From positions 1 to 15,673 of the forward strand of contig CADWAF010001016.1 in NCBI GenBank assembly GCA_902984215.1: a stretch of DNA of 15,673 bases, in the 5' to 3' direction. Positions 6,365 through 15,580 of the stretch are shown here, in pieces (positions within the stretch are counted from its first letter, which is position 1; each line of letters opens with the position of its first letter). The translations under genes and the position numbers were made by a program. The notes under the pieces are model-generated. The model ran no database searches. It saw only the letters and a list, made by a program, of their open reading frames with translations, and was not told the DNA's origin. This stretch comes from Willaertia magna (taxonomy: Eukaryota > Heterolobosea > Eutetramitea > Acrasida > Naegleriidae).

Positions 6365-6928
6365 ATGGACAACAATACGCCTTCACTGGAAGAAACCCAG
6401 ACAAACGAAGAAATTTCCGAGAACCAAACATTGAAAGAATCTCAAGATCAACAAGAAGAACAAATTACTAGCAATAAACAAGATGATCAACAATTAAATT
6501 CACAATCACCACAAACCCGTTCAAGAAAAGGTAGTTATAGACAAAGAAGTGTTAGTGCAGCAAGTGAAAAACAAGAAATAACAACAAATATAAATCAACT
6601 AAACAGAACAAAACTTACCCAACTTTCCGATCAAATGTTCCATAATTTTGTAGATTTATTACAAGGTGAAATGGAAGCAGGTTTTAATGAATTAACTTTA
6701 CTTGAACAAATGAACAAGACTATCAGTAATAAATACGAAGGCTTAAACCAACAATCCGATGAAATACGAATGGATCTTCAAAAAATGAGACAAATGTATG
6801 AAAGCTTACAAACCTACTTTCAACAAGTAGATGATATTGATAGAGCTACAATTGAATTAGCAACTATTGTTAATTATTTGGATCAATATACGAAACAATT
6901 AGAAATTCAATTAAAACCTTATCTTTAA
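6365..6928 (+). CDS. BLOC1S2: BLOC-1 complex subunit 2 (BLOS2)
   Basis: BLOC1S2 is a small coiled-coil subunit of BLOC-1 and BORC, which act on endosomes and lysosomes in cargo sorting and organelle positioning. The 187-residue reading from the ATG at 6365 has a low-complexity Q/N/E-rich N-terminus (1-50), a basic serine patch (RSRKGS, RQRSVSAAS, 52-67) that could be phosphorylated, and the BLOC1_2-type helical region at about 84-187. Pieces that line up with the animal protein include LSDQMFHNF, LLEQMNKTISNKYEGL, MYESLQTYFQQVDDID and LDQYTKQLE. An in-frame ATG at 6284 would add 27 residues; 6365 is preferred because its AAATAAAAATG context matches other starts here and the family core begins later. 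PEX7-like starts 60 bp downstream on the same strand. Confidence 0.82.
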   Translation: MDNNTPSLEETQTNEEISENQTLKESQDQQEEQITSNKQDDQQLNSQSPQTRSRKGSYRQRSVSAASEKQEITTNINQLNRTKLTQLSDQMFHNFVDLLQGEMEAGFNELTLLEQMNKTISNKYEGLNQQSDEIRMDLQKMRQMYESLQTYFQQVDDIDRATIELATIVNYLDQYTKQLEIQLKPYL

Positions 6929-6988
6929 TTGTTTATTAAAATTATTTAAAAAAGAATGTTTTTAAAATTGAAGAACATTGTTTAAAAA

Positions 6989-8059
6989 ATGGGTGTCGGT
7001 ATTTGTGTTGTAAATAATCCTCATTCAATCAAATGGTGTCCTTTTCAAGAGAATTTATTAGCTGTTGCAACTTCTAATCGTCCAGGTCATAGTCCTATTT
7101 CTGGTGTTATTTATCTTTTATCTTTTCAACCAAAGAATGATATTGAAATTGAACACCAAATCCAATTAAATGTTGGTTGTGATAGAATTTTATGGTCTCA
7201 TCGCAATGAAAACATTTTGTTAAGTTCGTGTGATGATAATGTTCTTAGGTTTTTTGATAGAAAGAATATAGATTGTATGTATAGGGAATGGTTTGATAAT
7301 CAAAAGATAAGAAGTATGGATTGGGATAGAATTTCATTGGAATGGATTATTACTGGTGGTTCCGATTCATCTATAAAGCTATATCATGAAAATCAAGATA
7401 GTAATGAAGCTTTACAGATTTTACATACTAAAAAACATGAATTACAATATACAATACAAGATGAACAAGATATTGCTTCTCCACCAGTTTTTGATGTACA
7501 ATGGAATACTCATCATCCTTTACAATTCTTAAGTTCCGATAGAGATGGATATATAAGTTTATGGGATTTAAAAAATCATGAAGAACCATGTGTTTCTTCT
7601 TTTAAAATTCACAACCAAACCTGCGCTATGAAATTAGATTTAAATATCTATGATGAACACTCATTAGCGTTAGGTACCTTTGATCACAGTTTAATTACTT
7701 ATGATTTAAGGAATACGAAAATACCCAAAGCTTTTATTCAACAAGCCCATTACTCTTTAATAACGAGTACTAAGTGGAGTCCACATACACAGCATTTGGT
7801 TGCAACTAGTTCTACGGATAGAACATTAAGGATATGGGATATGAGAGAATCAAATCATAATAAAGAACAAACGTTAGAGGGTGAAATTGCTTTAGATGAA
7901 GAAATTTCAGAAAGTTTTGGAGGGACAGTATCTAGTTTTAAAAGTCAAAAATTAGAAGATTGGGTAAATGATATAGATTGGAATTATCATGAAGTTGGTT
8001 TAATGGCTTTATGTTGTAATGATCAATTAGTTAAGGCATACAACATTAAAGAAGATTAA
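6989..8059 (+). CDS. PEX7: WD40 protein, probable peroxin-7 (PTS2 receptor)
   Basis: PEX7 binds PTS2 signals and carries matrix proteins to the peroxisome. The 356-residue protein begins at ATG 6989 (TTTAAAAAATG). WD-type repeat ends are visible: SSCDDNVLRFFD (79-90), GGSDSSIKLY (123-132), SSDRDGYISLWDL (182-194), GTFDHSLITYDLR (229-241) and TSSTDRTLRIWDM (273-285). A last blade is VNDIDWNYHEVGLM...QLVKAYN (326-352). The opening SIKWCPF...LLAVATS and the order of blades resemble PEX7, and length fits apart from an acidic loop (about 290-323). Other small WD40 families cannot be excluded because the sequence is divergent. The stop TAA overlaps the convergent NUBPL stop by four bases. Confidence 0.6.
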   Translation: MGVGICVVNNPHSIKWCPFQENLLAVATSNRPGHSPISGVIYLLSFQPKNDIEIEHQIQLNVGCDRILWSHRNENILLSSCDDNVLRFFDRKNIDCMYREWFDNQKIRSMDWDRISLEWIITGGSDSSIKLYHENQDSNEALQILHTKKHELQYTIQDEQDIASPPVFDVQWNTHHPLQFLSSDRDGYISLWDLKNHEEPCVSSFKIHNQTCAMKLDLNIYDEHSLALGTFDHSLITYDLRNTKIPKAFIQQAHYSLITSTKWSPHTQHLVATSSTDRTLRIWDMRESNHNKEQTLEGEIALDEEISESFGGTVSSFKSQKLEDWVNDIDWNYHEVGLMALCCNDQLVKAYNIKED

Positions 8060-8994
8060 TCTTCTTCTACAGTAATTTTTGGACTTGCAGCATTATTATC
8101 TCTCAATTTATCTAATTCTTTAACAACATTACGAGCAACTTGAATGAAAGCAGCAGCTCTTTCAGATTGTGGATCAGAAACGACAACTGGACGACCTGAA
8201 TCGCTAGTTTCACGTATTTGGGTATGGAGAGGTATTTCTCCAATAAAATTAATACCCATTTCCTCTGCAGTTTTCTTTGCACCTTCGTGACCAAAGATAT
8301 GTTCTTCGTGACCACAGTTTGAACATTTGAAATAGCTCATATTTTCAACTAATCCTAGGATTGGAACATTAAGTTTTCTGAACATGTTGGTTCCACGTCT
8401 AACATCAATTAAGGCAATATCTTGAGGAGTACTAACAATAACAGCTCCTGATAGAGTCACACGTTGACAAAGAGTTAATTGAGCATCTCCAGTTCCAGGT
8501 GGTAAATCAATTACGAGAATATCTAATTCACCCCATTCAACTTGCCTTAATAATTGTTCTACAGCTGTCATTACCATAGGTCCTCTCCAAATAGCAGGTG
8601 CATCCTCTTGAATAAGTAAACCCATGCTCATAGTTTTGACACCATAATTTGACTTTGGAATAAATGATTTGGTTTCTTCATTAATATTTGGTCTACCACT
8701 AATATTCATCATTCTATGGATACTTGGGCCATAAATATCGGCATCCATTAATCCAACTGACTTTTGACAAAAACCAGATAGTGCCAATGCTAAATTGGTT
8801 GCCACTGTTGACTTACCAACACCTCCTTTCCCACTTGAAACAACAATAATATCTTTGATACCAGGTATTGTCATAGCTGGTTGTTTTTGATGCATTACCT
8901 TATTATTGATCGTATGAAAACTTCGGAATTGCGATTTATTACAAATGCTGCTTGATAAAAAGTTAGAGCCAACCAATCTTTTACATTTAAACAT
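8056..8994 (-). CDS. NUBPL: Mitochondrial P-loop Fe-S protein NUBPL/IND1
   Basis: NUBPL (IND1) is a Mrp/NBP35-family P-loop ATPase that carries a 4Fe-4S cluster and is needed for assembly of respiratory complex I. The 312-residue protein starts at ATG 8994 with a basic, Ser-rich, acid-free leader (about 1-30) typical of mitochondrial import. The deviant Walker A motif is SGKGGVGKST (54-63). MDADIYGPS (83-91) and VIDLPPGTGDAQLT (161-174) are Mrp signatures. The cluster-binding pair is C224-x-x-C227 within FKCSNCGHEEHIFG, with Ser in place of the more usual Pro after the first Cys. The ATG is only 19 bp past the STK36 stop on the same strand, so its promoter probably lies inside STK36. At the 3' end it overlaps the PEX7-like gene. 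The cytosolic NBP35/CFD1 relatives lack such a leader. Confidence 0.92.
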   Translation of the reverse strand: MFKCKRLVGSNFLSSSICNKSQFRSFHTINNKVMHQKQPAMTIPGIKDIIVVSSGKGGVGKSTVATNLALALSGFCQKSVGLMDADIYGPSIHRMMNISGRPNINEETKSFIPKSNYGVKTMSMGLLIQEDAPAIWRGPMVMTAVEQLLRQVEWGELDILVIDLPPGTGDAQLTLCQRVTLSGAVIVSTPQDIALIDVRRGTNMFRKLNVPILGLVENMSYFKCSNCGHEEHIFGHEGAKKTAEEMGINFIGEIPLHTQIRETSDSGRPVVVSDPQSERAAAFIQVARNVVKELDKLRDNNAASPKITVEED

Positions 8995-9013
8995 TTTTTA
9001 TTTTATTGTTTCC

Positions 9014-12000
9014 TTAACCACTGAATGATTTTTGGATTCTGGCACAATACTTTTGAATAACAGTATCATCTGGATATTTGTTCATTAACTCAACTATTGT
9101 CTTGTCAAATTGTAATTGTAGTAATATTACTTTGCATTCGTCATAATTACAGAAATTGCCGAGGGAGAATAAGGCAATTTTTCTTGCACTTGTTCCTTCA
9201 TCGCTTAAAGTTTTAACAAGAGCCTCTATTGCTCCATGTTTTATCAATTCTCTTATTAATTCATTAGAATTTCTAACTAAATTACCTAGTGCTCCAGCTG
9301 CATTTGCACGAGTTTTTTCATCTGCGGAATCCGAAAGTAAGGCAATTAGAGGAGGTATACAAGGAGCCAAACTTTTATATAGGTTACTGTTGTGGAAGCT
9401 TGCATTACCAATAGCAAAGCAGGCAAATTTTCTTGTATTTTGGTCAGTATCTTTGCAACGTAGTATTAGGTCAGGTATTAAATTATATTGCTCTAAGGCA
9501 TCATAAAAAAAGTCAGAATGTCTACACATATTACCAATTAAATTACACACTTTGGCTCTAACTTCAGGATCTTTGTGTTTCAGTAATTCTTTCGTGTGGT
9601 TATATATTTTAGCTGCATGTATTTGTTTATAATGCTCCTTATTGACTCTTGCAATCTGACTTACAATAGAAAGTGCATCAATAATTATATTGGATGGGTT
9701 ATTGGTGTCCAACAATTGTTGTATAAATTCAGGCTGTAAGCCTCCAAATTTAATGAATTGCTTTGCAAAGTAGCTTGTACCAAATACCATACTTGAAAGG
9801 AAGCTGATGGTCTCAGTATAATTATCCAACGAAACAAAATCTAAAATACTGATACAATGTTTTACAATATCCTCTTTGTGTAGTACTTTTATAAAATCTG
9901 CAAAGAACTTTTCATTTTCTTTCTCTTGTTGACTTACTTGTGTGTACAATTGTTGTAAGAAAACAATAGATGAGTGGATGAGCTTGGAGAGGAATGTATT
10001 GCCTCCATTTCTTGTTATAGGCCAAGTTGAGAATGATTTAAGGGTCTTCTTTTTCAAAATATAAATCAAGGATTTGATGGCATTTACGTCATTAAGTATA
10101 TATTTTGTATTGTCAGGATTTGAAATTATTATATCATTTATAAATTTAATGCATGTTTGTAAACCTTCTGGTGAAAGCTCTAAGTCAACTTGCTTTAATC
10201 TTTCACATAAAGATCTCCATATATTGGTTTTAATCAATAAATTTGGGCAATTACTAGACAACATGTCGCTTGTTTGGAGCAGTAAGTATACCACGCCATC
10301 AAGAAGTCCAATATCAGGAAATCCAAAACCAGAACCCTCAATACGCTTGTATTCATGTTGTTGATACATAGAGAACTAATAAAGTATAAGTAAAAGAAAT
10401 GAGAAATAAATACTTACATCTTTTTGTAAAAAGTCATTAATCTTAGCTAAACCAGTCGTATTAATAATCTCAGTGCAAACTTTCTTTTTCCAGTCAGGGT
10501 TCAGACAAAGCGAACCAAGGGCACTTATTGCGCAACATTTGTGTCTATCGTCTGACGAATTATTAACTGTATCAACACATGCACGTAGTAATGTATCCAG
10601 TCCAGAAACAGAAGAAATTAATTTTGGGGAAGCCCTAAAAACTGACGATAGTAATAGGTATAACAACTGTTGTTCGTACATTTCCATAAATTCGGATGTG
10701 GACTTAGCCAAAGATACAAGTATTGAAACTGTTTGAGTGTCATTTCCAATAGTTCTAGCAAACTCAGTACAAAATCTTGTTGATTGAAAGAGCAACTTAA
10801 GGCAGCACAAACGAATAGAAGTCTTTTGTCCTAAGAATTCATGCATGTTTGATATGCAATTACTTTTAAGCAATGCCTTAGCTATTACAGCACGAACAGA
10901 GGTATCTTGCCCACATTCAGTGACATCAGCACTTAAGGAATTCTCGTTGGGATATATTGAAGGGAAAGGGAATATTTCACCATTGATTGGATGAACCATG
11001 TCAGATAGTGCCTTGAAGCAATTTGATGCTAGTTTTTGTGTCAACTTTTTCTCTGATTTAAAGAGCTTAAAGTCCACACAAGAACAAACTAATTCGTAGA
11101 CTGGTGTATCTTTAAGCTTATCAAATACTTGGTAAGTTTGGAATGGTATGTAGCTTGCCCTATTACATATTCCCCTTAGACACTTCATTGTCATAATTTG
11201 AATCGCTAGCGTTGTGTCATACCTATAATCTACCAATGCAGGCACAACCGAGAAAAATTCCTCCAATGTTGAGGATACATTTTCTATTCCAAAGGGGCAA
11301 GAAAAATTTAATGCTGTCAACGCATCAAGGACAACAGGTTTTGTATCAAACTTGGCCGGTGCAAATTCCTTTAAAAATGACAACAAATTGGAGACGATAT
11401 TACAATCCATCAGGTTATCTGAATCATCTTCTTTTGCCACTTCTAACGCTTTACATAAAATCTTTAGAGCAGATTGCACAGATTTACTAGATTTTGTTTT
11501 AAAGGTTGCCTGATTGACTTTAAGTGTTGAAGATAATTTGTCTAAATATTCTACATTTTTACAAACAGTCACAGCTCCATTTTCTTCCTTAATTGCGTTC
11601 TCAATTTCACTCAAATTTACTACAAGGGTTATTAATGAATTATTATTATAAAACTTACTATCTCTTTTTGGTTCGATCTTCTTCTTTACTCTTGTTTGCT
11701 GGTTAACTTTAACAGGAGCCCTTGGCTTGGATTTTACTTCCTGTGATTTGTCCTCATCTTTGCTATGACTTGAGGCAATTATTTCCTCAAACATTTCTAA
11801 TCTTTTTCTTCCATAATTGTCAGCCAACTGCTTTTCTCTTAATTCTCTATTAATTGTAAAGAATTTGTCAAAATATAAATACCTACTTTTCTTCCTTAGT
11901 TTCCTTTACGAATGGATGTTCTAATAATTTAGGCCAGTCCAATCTTTGTTTTGGTATTTTGTTCAAAAGACCTCTCAAAAAACTTTTCATTTGAGGGCTT

Positions 12001-12807
12001 ATATGAGGAGGATATTTGACTGGATCTCTTACTATAAATTGAATCAAAGAGAAGAAATTATTAGTAAAGAAAGGAGGTTTTCCTACAACCAATTCATATA
12101 AAATAACACCAAGAGACCATAAATCAGCCGTGTGATTATATGGTTGCTCTTGAACTAACTCAGGAGCCATATATAATGGTGTACCCTTAATAGACGTCAA
12201 AACCATTGTATTACAAGACATAACTCTAGCAAAACCAAAATCGCAAAGCTTAATAGAACCATCGGATCCTATAAGTATATTTTGAGGCTTCATATCTAAT
12301 TCATTTGGTTACATGTAAAATAAAATTAGAAATACAAACCTCTGTGTATAATTCTATTTGAATGCAAATAATGTAGAGCTCTCACTAATTGCTTAGCAAT
12401 TTTTGCAACAACATCTTCCGGTAGTCTTTCATCATCTTCTAAAATTTCAAATAATTCTCCCTTTACATAACTTTTAGTTAAGGTAATAGATATGTTACAC
12501 TTACCTGTGCAAATTCCATAACAACACAAAATTCATCTTTAGTTTCAAAAGAATCAAGTAATAAAATAATATTTTCATGATTTAATTTTTTCAATATATT
12601 AATTTCTTGCCTCAAATTATACAACTCCTTCTCATTCTTTCCCTTTTTAGGAATAAATTTCATTGCAACAATTTGACTGGTATATTTTCTTCTTCCTTTA
12701 AATACTCTACCAAAAGAACCTTCTCCTATTAAATCTAAAACATGATAGTCATCTATTGAACTTGTATAAGATTTCCCAGAGTGGTCCGTAGGGTTCGATT
12801 GTTTCAT
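9014..12807 (-). CDS. STK36: Fused/STK36-type serine/threonine kinase with armadillo repeats (five exons)
   Basis: Exons on the minus strand are 12807-12505, 12460-12340, 12295-11887, 11846-10418 and 10375-9014. They total 3624 nt and all junctions keep frame, giving 1207 residues, near the size of animal STK36 and plant TIO. The kinase domain (about 21-275) has [11 protein letters not shown] (28-38), catalytic K50, E68, HRD (140-142, completed across an intron), DFG (160-162) and APE (185-187), so it looks active. The segment [13 protein letters not shown] and the [12 protein letters not shown] loop are Fused-like. A basic linker follows, then helical repeats. The C-terminal third carries clear ARM units ([49 protein letters not shown]) after a [19 protein letters not shown] block. 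Known roles include motile-cilium central-pair assembly (animals) and cytokinesis (plants). METTL1 diverges upstream; NUBPL follows 19 bp downstream. Confidence 0.92.
10376..10417 (-). other. STK36 intron 4 (42 bp)
   Basis: Donor GTAAGT at 10417 and acceptor TTATTAG ending at 10376, phase 0. It joins NDFLQKD to [10 protein letters not shown]. Confidence 0.9.
11847..11886 (-). other. STK36 intron 3 (40 bp)
   Basis: Donor GTAGGT at 11886 and acceptor AATAG ending at 11847, phase 2 (AA|A, Lys). It removes an in-frame TAG that would otherwise end the protein just after the kinase domain. The next AG downstream gives a stop, so this pair is the one that works. Confidence 0.85.
12296..12339 (-). 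other. STK36 intron 2 (44 bp)
   Basis: Donor GTTTGT at 12339 and acceptor AATTAG ending at 12296, phase 1. The split codon G|AT restores the catalytic Asp of HRDMKPQN. Confidence 0.92.
12461..12504 (-). other. STK36 intron 1 (44 bp)
   Basis: Donor GTAAGT at 12504 and acceptor TGTAAAG ending at 12461, phase 0. It joins MEFAQ to GELFEIL, the expected kinase hinge. An earlier AG (CTAAAAG) would break the frame. Confidence 0.88.
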
Positions 12808-13064
12808 TTTTTGTAGTATGAACTTGCGCCAAAAATTTTGTAGTTTATTTTCAAGGCTTCATTTTCCATTGAAAAATAACACATGAAGACAACTATACTA
12901 TCGGAATGTAAATATAGTAAACCAACCCAATTGGCAAATTGTTTCTTCTTCTTGCATCTAGCAACTTAGTTAAACAATCGCTTCAACTTTCAAGTTGAGA
13001 GTCTAGGAAAGAACGTTATGCATTTTCAAACAAACCAATTTTTTTAAAAATTGAAAAATAAAAA
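12808..13064. promoter_or_regulatory. Divergent promoter region of STK36 and METTL1
   Basis: This 257-bp gap separates the divergent ATGs. TTTTTGGCGC (minus strand, 12835-12826) fits the E2F-type consensus TTTSSCGC, 19 bp upstream of the STK36 start. A near-palindrome TCAACTT-TC-AAGTTGA lies at 12983-12998 on the METTL1 side. A second inverted repeat, TTTTCAA (12848-12854) and TTGAAAA (12869-12875), is weaker. No further gene is visible. Confidence 0.4.
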
Positions 13065-13970
13065 ATGAAAAGAAATAACGAAGGACATGTTGTTGAAGAG
13101 AATAGCAATGCAATGAATGTAGATGACAATAACAATAATAATACTGATACCACTACATTAGGTAGTGTAGTTCAACCATTCCCTACATTAACCTATCGGG
13201 AAAAGAAAAAACAATTAGGAAAAGATAAACCACAATTCTCTAGATTTCCAGTTAGAGTTCGCGCTCATTGCAATCCTCTAAGTGATGAATTTTTTGATTA
13301 TCCAATAAAACCTAGTGATGTTAATTGGAAAGAAATGTATCCAAAACTACAAGATAATGAAAAGGTAGAAATCCTTGATGTTGGTTGTGCATATGGTGGA
13401 TTAATTACTTCTATTGCTCCAATCTTCCCTAATACATATATTTTGGGAGCTGAAATTCGTAAAAAAGTTGCTGACTTTACACAAAGTAGAATTAGTGCAC
13501 TTAGAGAAGGACGTGCATTAGATGAAACACCACAAGATAAACCTAAAGTTGAAACAAATCATGATTTCCATAACGTTTGGGCAATTCGATCGAATGCAAT
13601 GAAATATCTTCCAAACTATTTTAAAAAAGGTCAATTAAAAAAGATTTTATTTATGTTTCCTGATCCACATTTTAAGAAGAAGAATCATAGAAGAAGGATT
13701 ATTAGTCCAACTTTACTTCCAGAATATGCTTATTTATTGGAAGTTGGTGGTATGATTTATACTATTACTGATGTTAAAGAGTTAGGAGATTGGATGGTTC
13801 AAAGTTTTATGGATACACTTGTACCAATGGGTGTGTTTGAAAGGGTTTCACAAGAAGATCTTGATAAAGATCCAATTATACCTTTTATTATGAGTTCTAG
13901 TGAAGATGGTCAAAGAACTAGTGAACAAAAATTAGGAAAACATTTGGCTGTTTTTAGAAAATTGAAATAA
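13065..13970 (+). CDS. METTL1: tRNA (guanine-N7-)-methyltransferase
   Basis: METTL1 (yeast Trm8, bacterial TrmB) uses S-adenosylmethionine to form m7G46 in tRNA, working with a WDR4/Trm82 partner in eukaryotes. The 301-residue protein starts at ATG 13065 (AAAAAATG). The first 50 residues are low-complexity with an Asn run (22-26). The family core begins at VRAHCNPLSDEFFDYP (65-80). The SAM-binding loop is ILDVGCAYGGL (103-113), with Ala where many members have Gly; the acidic motif is LGAEIRKKV (127-135). RSNAMKYLPNYF (175-186), FPDPHFKKKNH (198-208), RRIISPTLLPEYA (210-222) and the YTITDVKELGDWM segment (232-244) are hallmark motifs. SSSEDGQRTSEQKLGKH closes the active-site region. It is intronless and divergent from STK36. 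Confidence 0.95.
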   Translation: MKRNNEGHVVEENSNAMNVDDNNNNNTDTTTLGSVVQPFPTLTYREKKKQLGKDKPQFSRFPVRVRAHCNPLSDEFFDYPIKPSDVNWKEMYPKLQDNEKVEILDVGCAYGGLITSIAPIFPNTYILGAEIRKKVADFTQSRISALREGRALDETPQDKPKVETNHDFHNVWAIRSNAMKYLPNYFKKGQLKKILFMFPDPHFKKKNHRRRIISPTLLPEYAYLLEVGGMIYTITDVKELGDWMVQSFMDTLVPMGVFERVSQEDLDKDPIIPFIMSSSEDGQRTSEQKLGKHLAVFRKLK

Positions 13971-14040
13971 ATTTTTGTAAACTTTTTTTTAATACCGTTA
14001 AATTTTATTAAAAGGTCAACTGAGATTAATTTTTAAACTT

Positions 14041-15463
14041 TTATTGAATAATAAAATTAATATCAAACAATCCTTTGGTTTCGTGTAATTTCTGTTGCAT
14101 TACATTAACCTTTTTCTTGCAGCAATAAACAAGATTAATTTCTCCAGAAGTTTTAATGTGAACTATTGGTAAGTTTGGTTTCAAGCTAACAATTTCTGTT
14201 TCACAAACATTTACAGCAAATTTAGCACTGTCATTACTGTACAAAGCATAACAACTACTCATATAACCAGTTCCACATGATAATTTTAATTCACTATTTA
14301 AATTAAAATTTTCTAACATTTTAACATTTTCTTTTTGTATTCCATCATTGGTTTTGTAACATTTTCCATTTTGTAAAAGTATAAAACCACTTGTCCAATC
14401 AGTGCCGATAGTTAAAGGTTTTTCAATAATATCTGTTAGTATTTGTTCAATTGGTCCACTTTCTGTTGTTTTAAATAATTTTCCACATTCTAATATTTTT
14501 TTAATTTCCAACCATTTCAAGAAAATTAAAAAACTTACTTGTCATTATCAGTGTATAATAACCTGAACACGCCAATTCCTTTACAAAATATTCACCATTT
14601 AAATTCCATTCAGTTTTCACAAAATAATAATCATCAAATTTCTTTTCCCAATCAGAAACTCCCATAAATACTTTTACATTTCCAAGTTGACCACTAGAAT
14701 TACTTCCAATACTATAAATAAATCTATCATCCACACAAACTGCTGCATGTCTACCACCAGCAATCACTCTTGTTATTTTATCATTATTTAATAAATGTCC
14801 CATTCCTAACTGTAAAAATTCATAATAGGCTTTATCCATACCATTCCCAAAATTAAATTTTCCAGAATACCAAAATCTATTTAATTCATCTTTTACAATT
14901 ACAAATTGTTCACCACCATCTAAATGTGTAATTTTACAATTTAATTGTGAACTATTATTTTTGTCATTATTATTTAAATTATTATTAAAGTCAAATGGTA
15001 GAGGATGACCAAAAATAAAATTTAATGATAAGCTTGAATTATTTCCATAAATGTAATCACCAAATAAATAACATTTTGAGAAATTAGTTGCTAAAACTAA
15101 ATGTTGAATTCCACAACTAACAAATTCAACATATTCATCTTGTTGTAATGGAATTGGAATAGTTTCTCTTGTAAATTTTATTAAATTTGGCCAAATTTTA
15201 TCATTATTTTCTACATCAAAACTATTTTGTAAAGAATTCTTTTCTTCTTCTTTTTTATCATCATTACTAATGATGTTTGGTTTTCCAATCATTAATCCAC
15301 CTTTTGTTGAATTTCCTGCTAAATAAATTTCAAAATCATTTAAAGAATGTGTGTAATTTATTTTTTTTGTGGGAATTAATAGTTTATTATTGAACTGATC
15401 TACTATCGGTGACAAGTCGGTGTCAGGGATTGATGAAATCTCTTTTGGGAGGTTTAAAGACAT
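14041..15463 (-). CDS. RCC1-like repeat protein (two exons)
   Basis: Exons 15463-14539 and 14489-14041 join in frame to 1374 nt, 457 residues. RCC1-type beta-propeller pieces are visible: EFVSCGIQHLVLAT with KCYLFGDYIYG, THLDGGEQFVIVKDELNRFWYSG, RVIAGGRHAAVCVDDR with IYSIGSNSSGQLGN, and ELACSGYYTLIMTKCGKLFKT, which is completed by splicing. Later repeats (SGFILLQNGKCYKT, ELKLSCGTGYMSSCYALYS) are more worn. RCC1 itself is a Ran exchange factor, but many RCC1-like proteins have other roles, so no specific function is assigned. An Asn-rich loop sits in the first half (NNNLNNNDKNN). The gene converges on METTL1 with 70 bp between stops. The last residues FDINFIIQ do not indicate a further domain. 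Confidence 0.75.
14490..14538 (-). other. Intron of the RCC1-like gene (49 bp)
   Basis: Donor GTAAGT at 14538 and acceptor ATATTAG ending at 14490, phase 1 (A|AA, Lys). Splicing joins YTLIMT to KCGKLFK and avoids a stop that would follow the unspliced reading. Confidence 0.88.
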
Positions 15464-15580
15464 TTTTTGTTGAAAATATCAGATTTTAAAAATTTACAAT
15501 AATTAGAAGGTTGACAATTACAAATAATTATTTTGTTTAAAAAGTGGAATTGAACATTAATTATTACAAATTTTCAAAAA

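Noticed and set aside
8112..8315. Minus-strand 67-codon frame inside NUBPL
   Set aside because: It is an out-of-frame reading of a strongly supported gene.
9156..10364. Plus-strand open frames at 9156-9506 and 10074-10364
   Set aside because: These are antisense shadows of the armadillo exon of STK36; neither shows a coherent protein feature.
11878..12293. STK36 broken by in-frame stops (pseudogene, or separate kinase and armadillo genes)
   Set aside because: Each interruption coincides with a 40-44 bp GT-AG intron whose removal keeps phase and restores HRD, the hinge and the linker. The total is an exact multiple of three and the expected Fused length.
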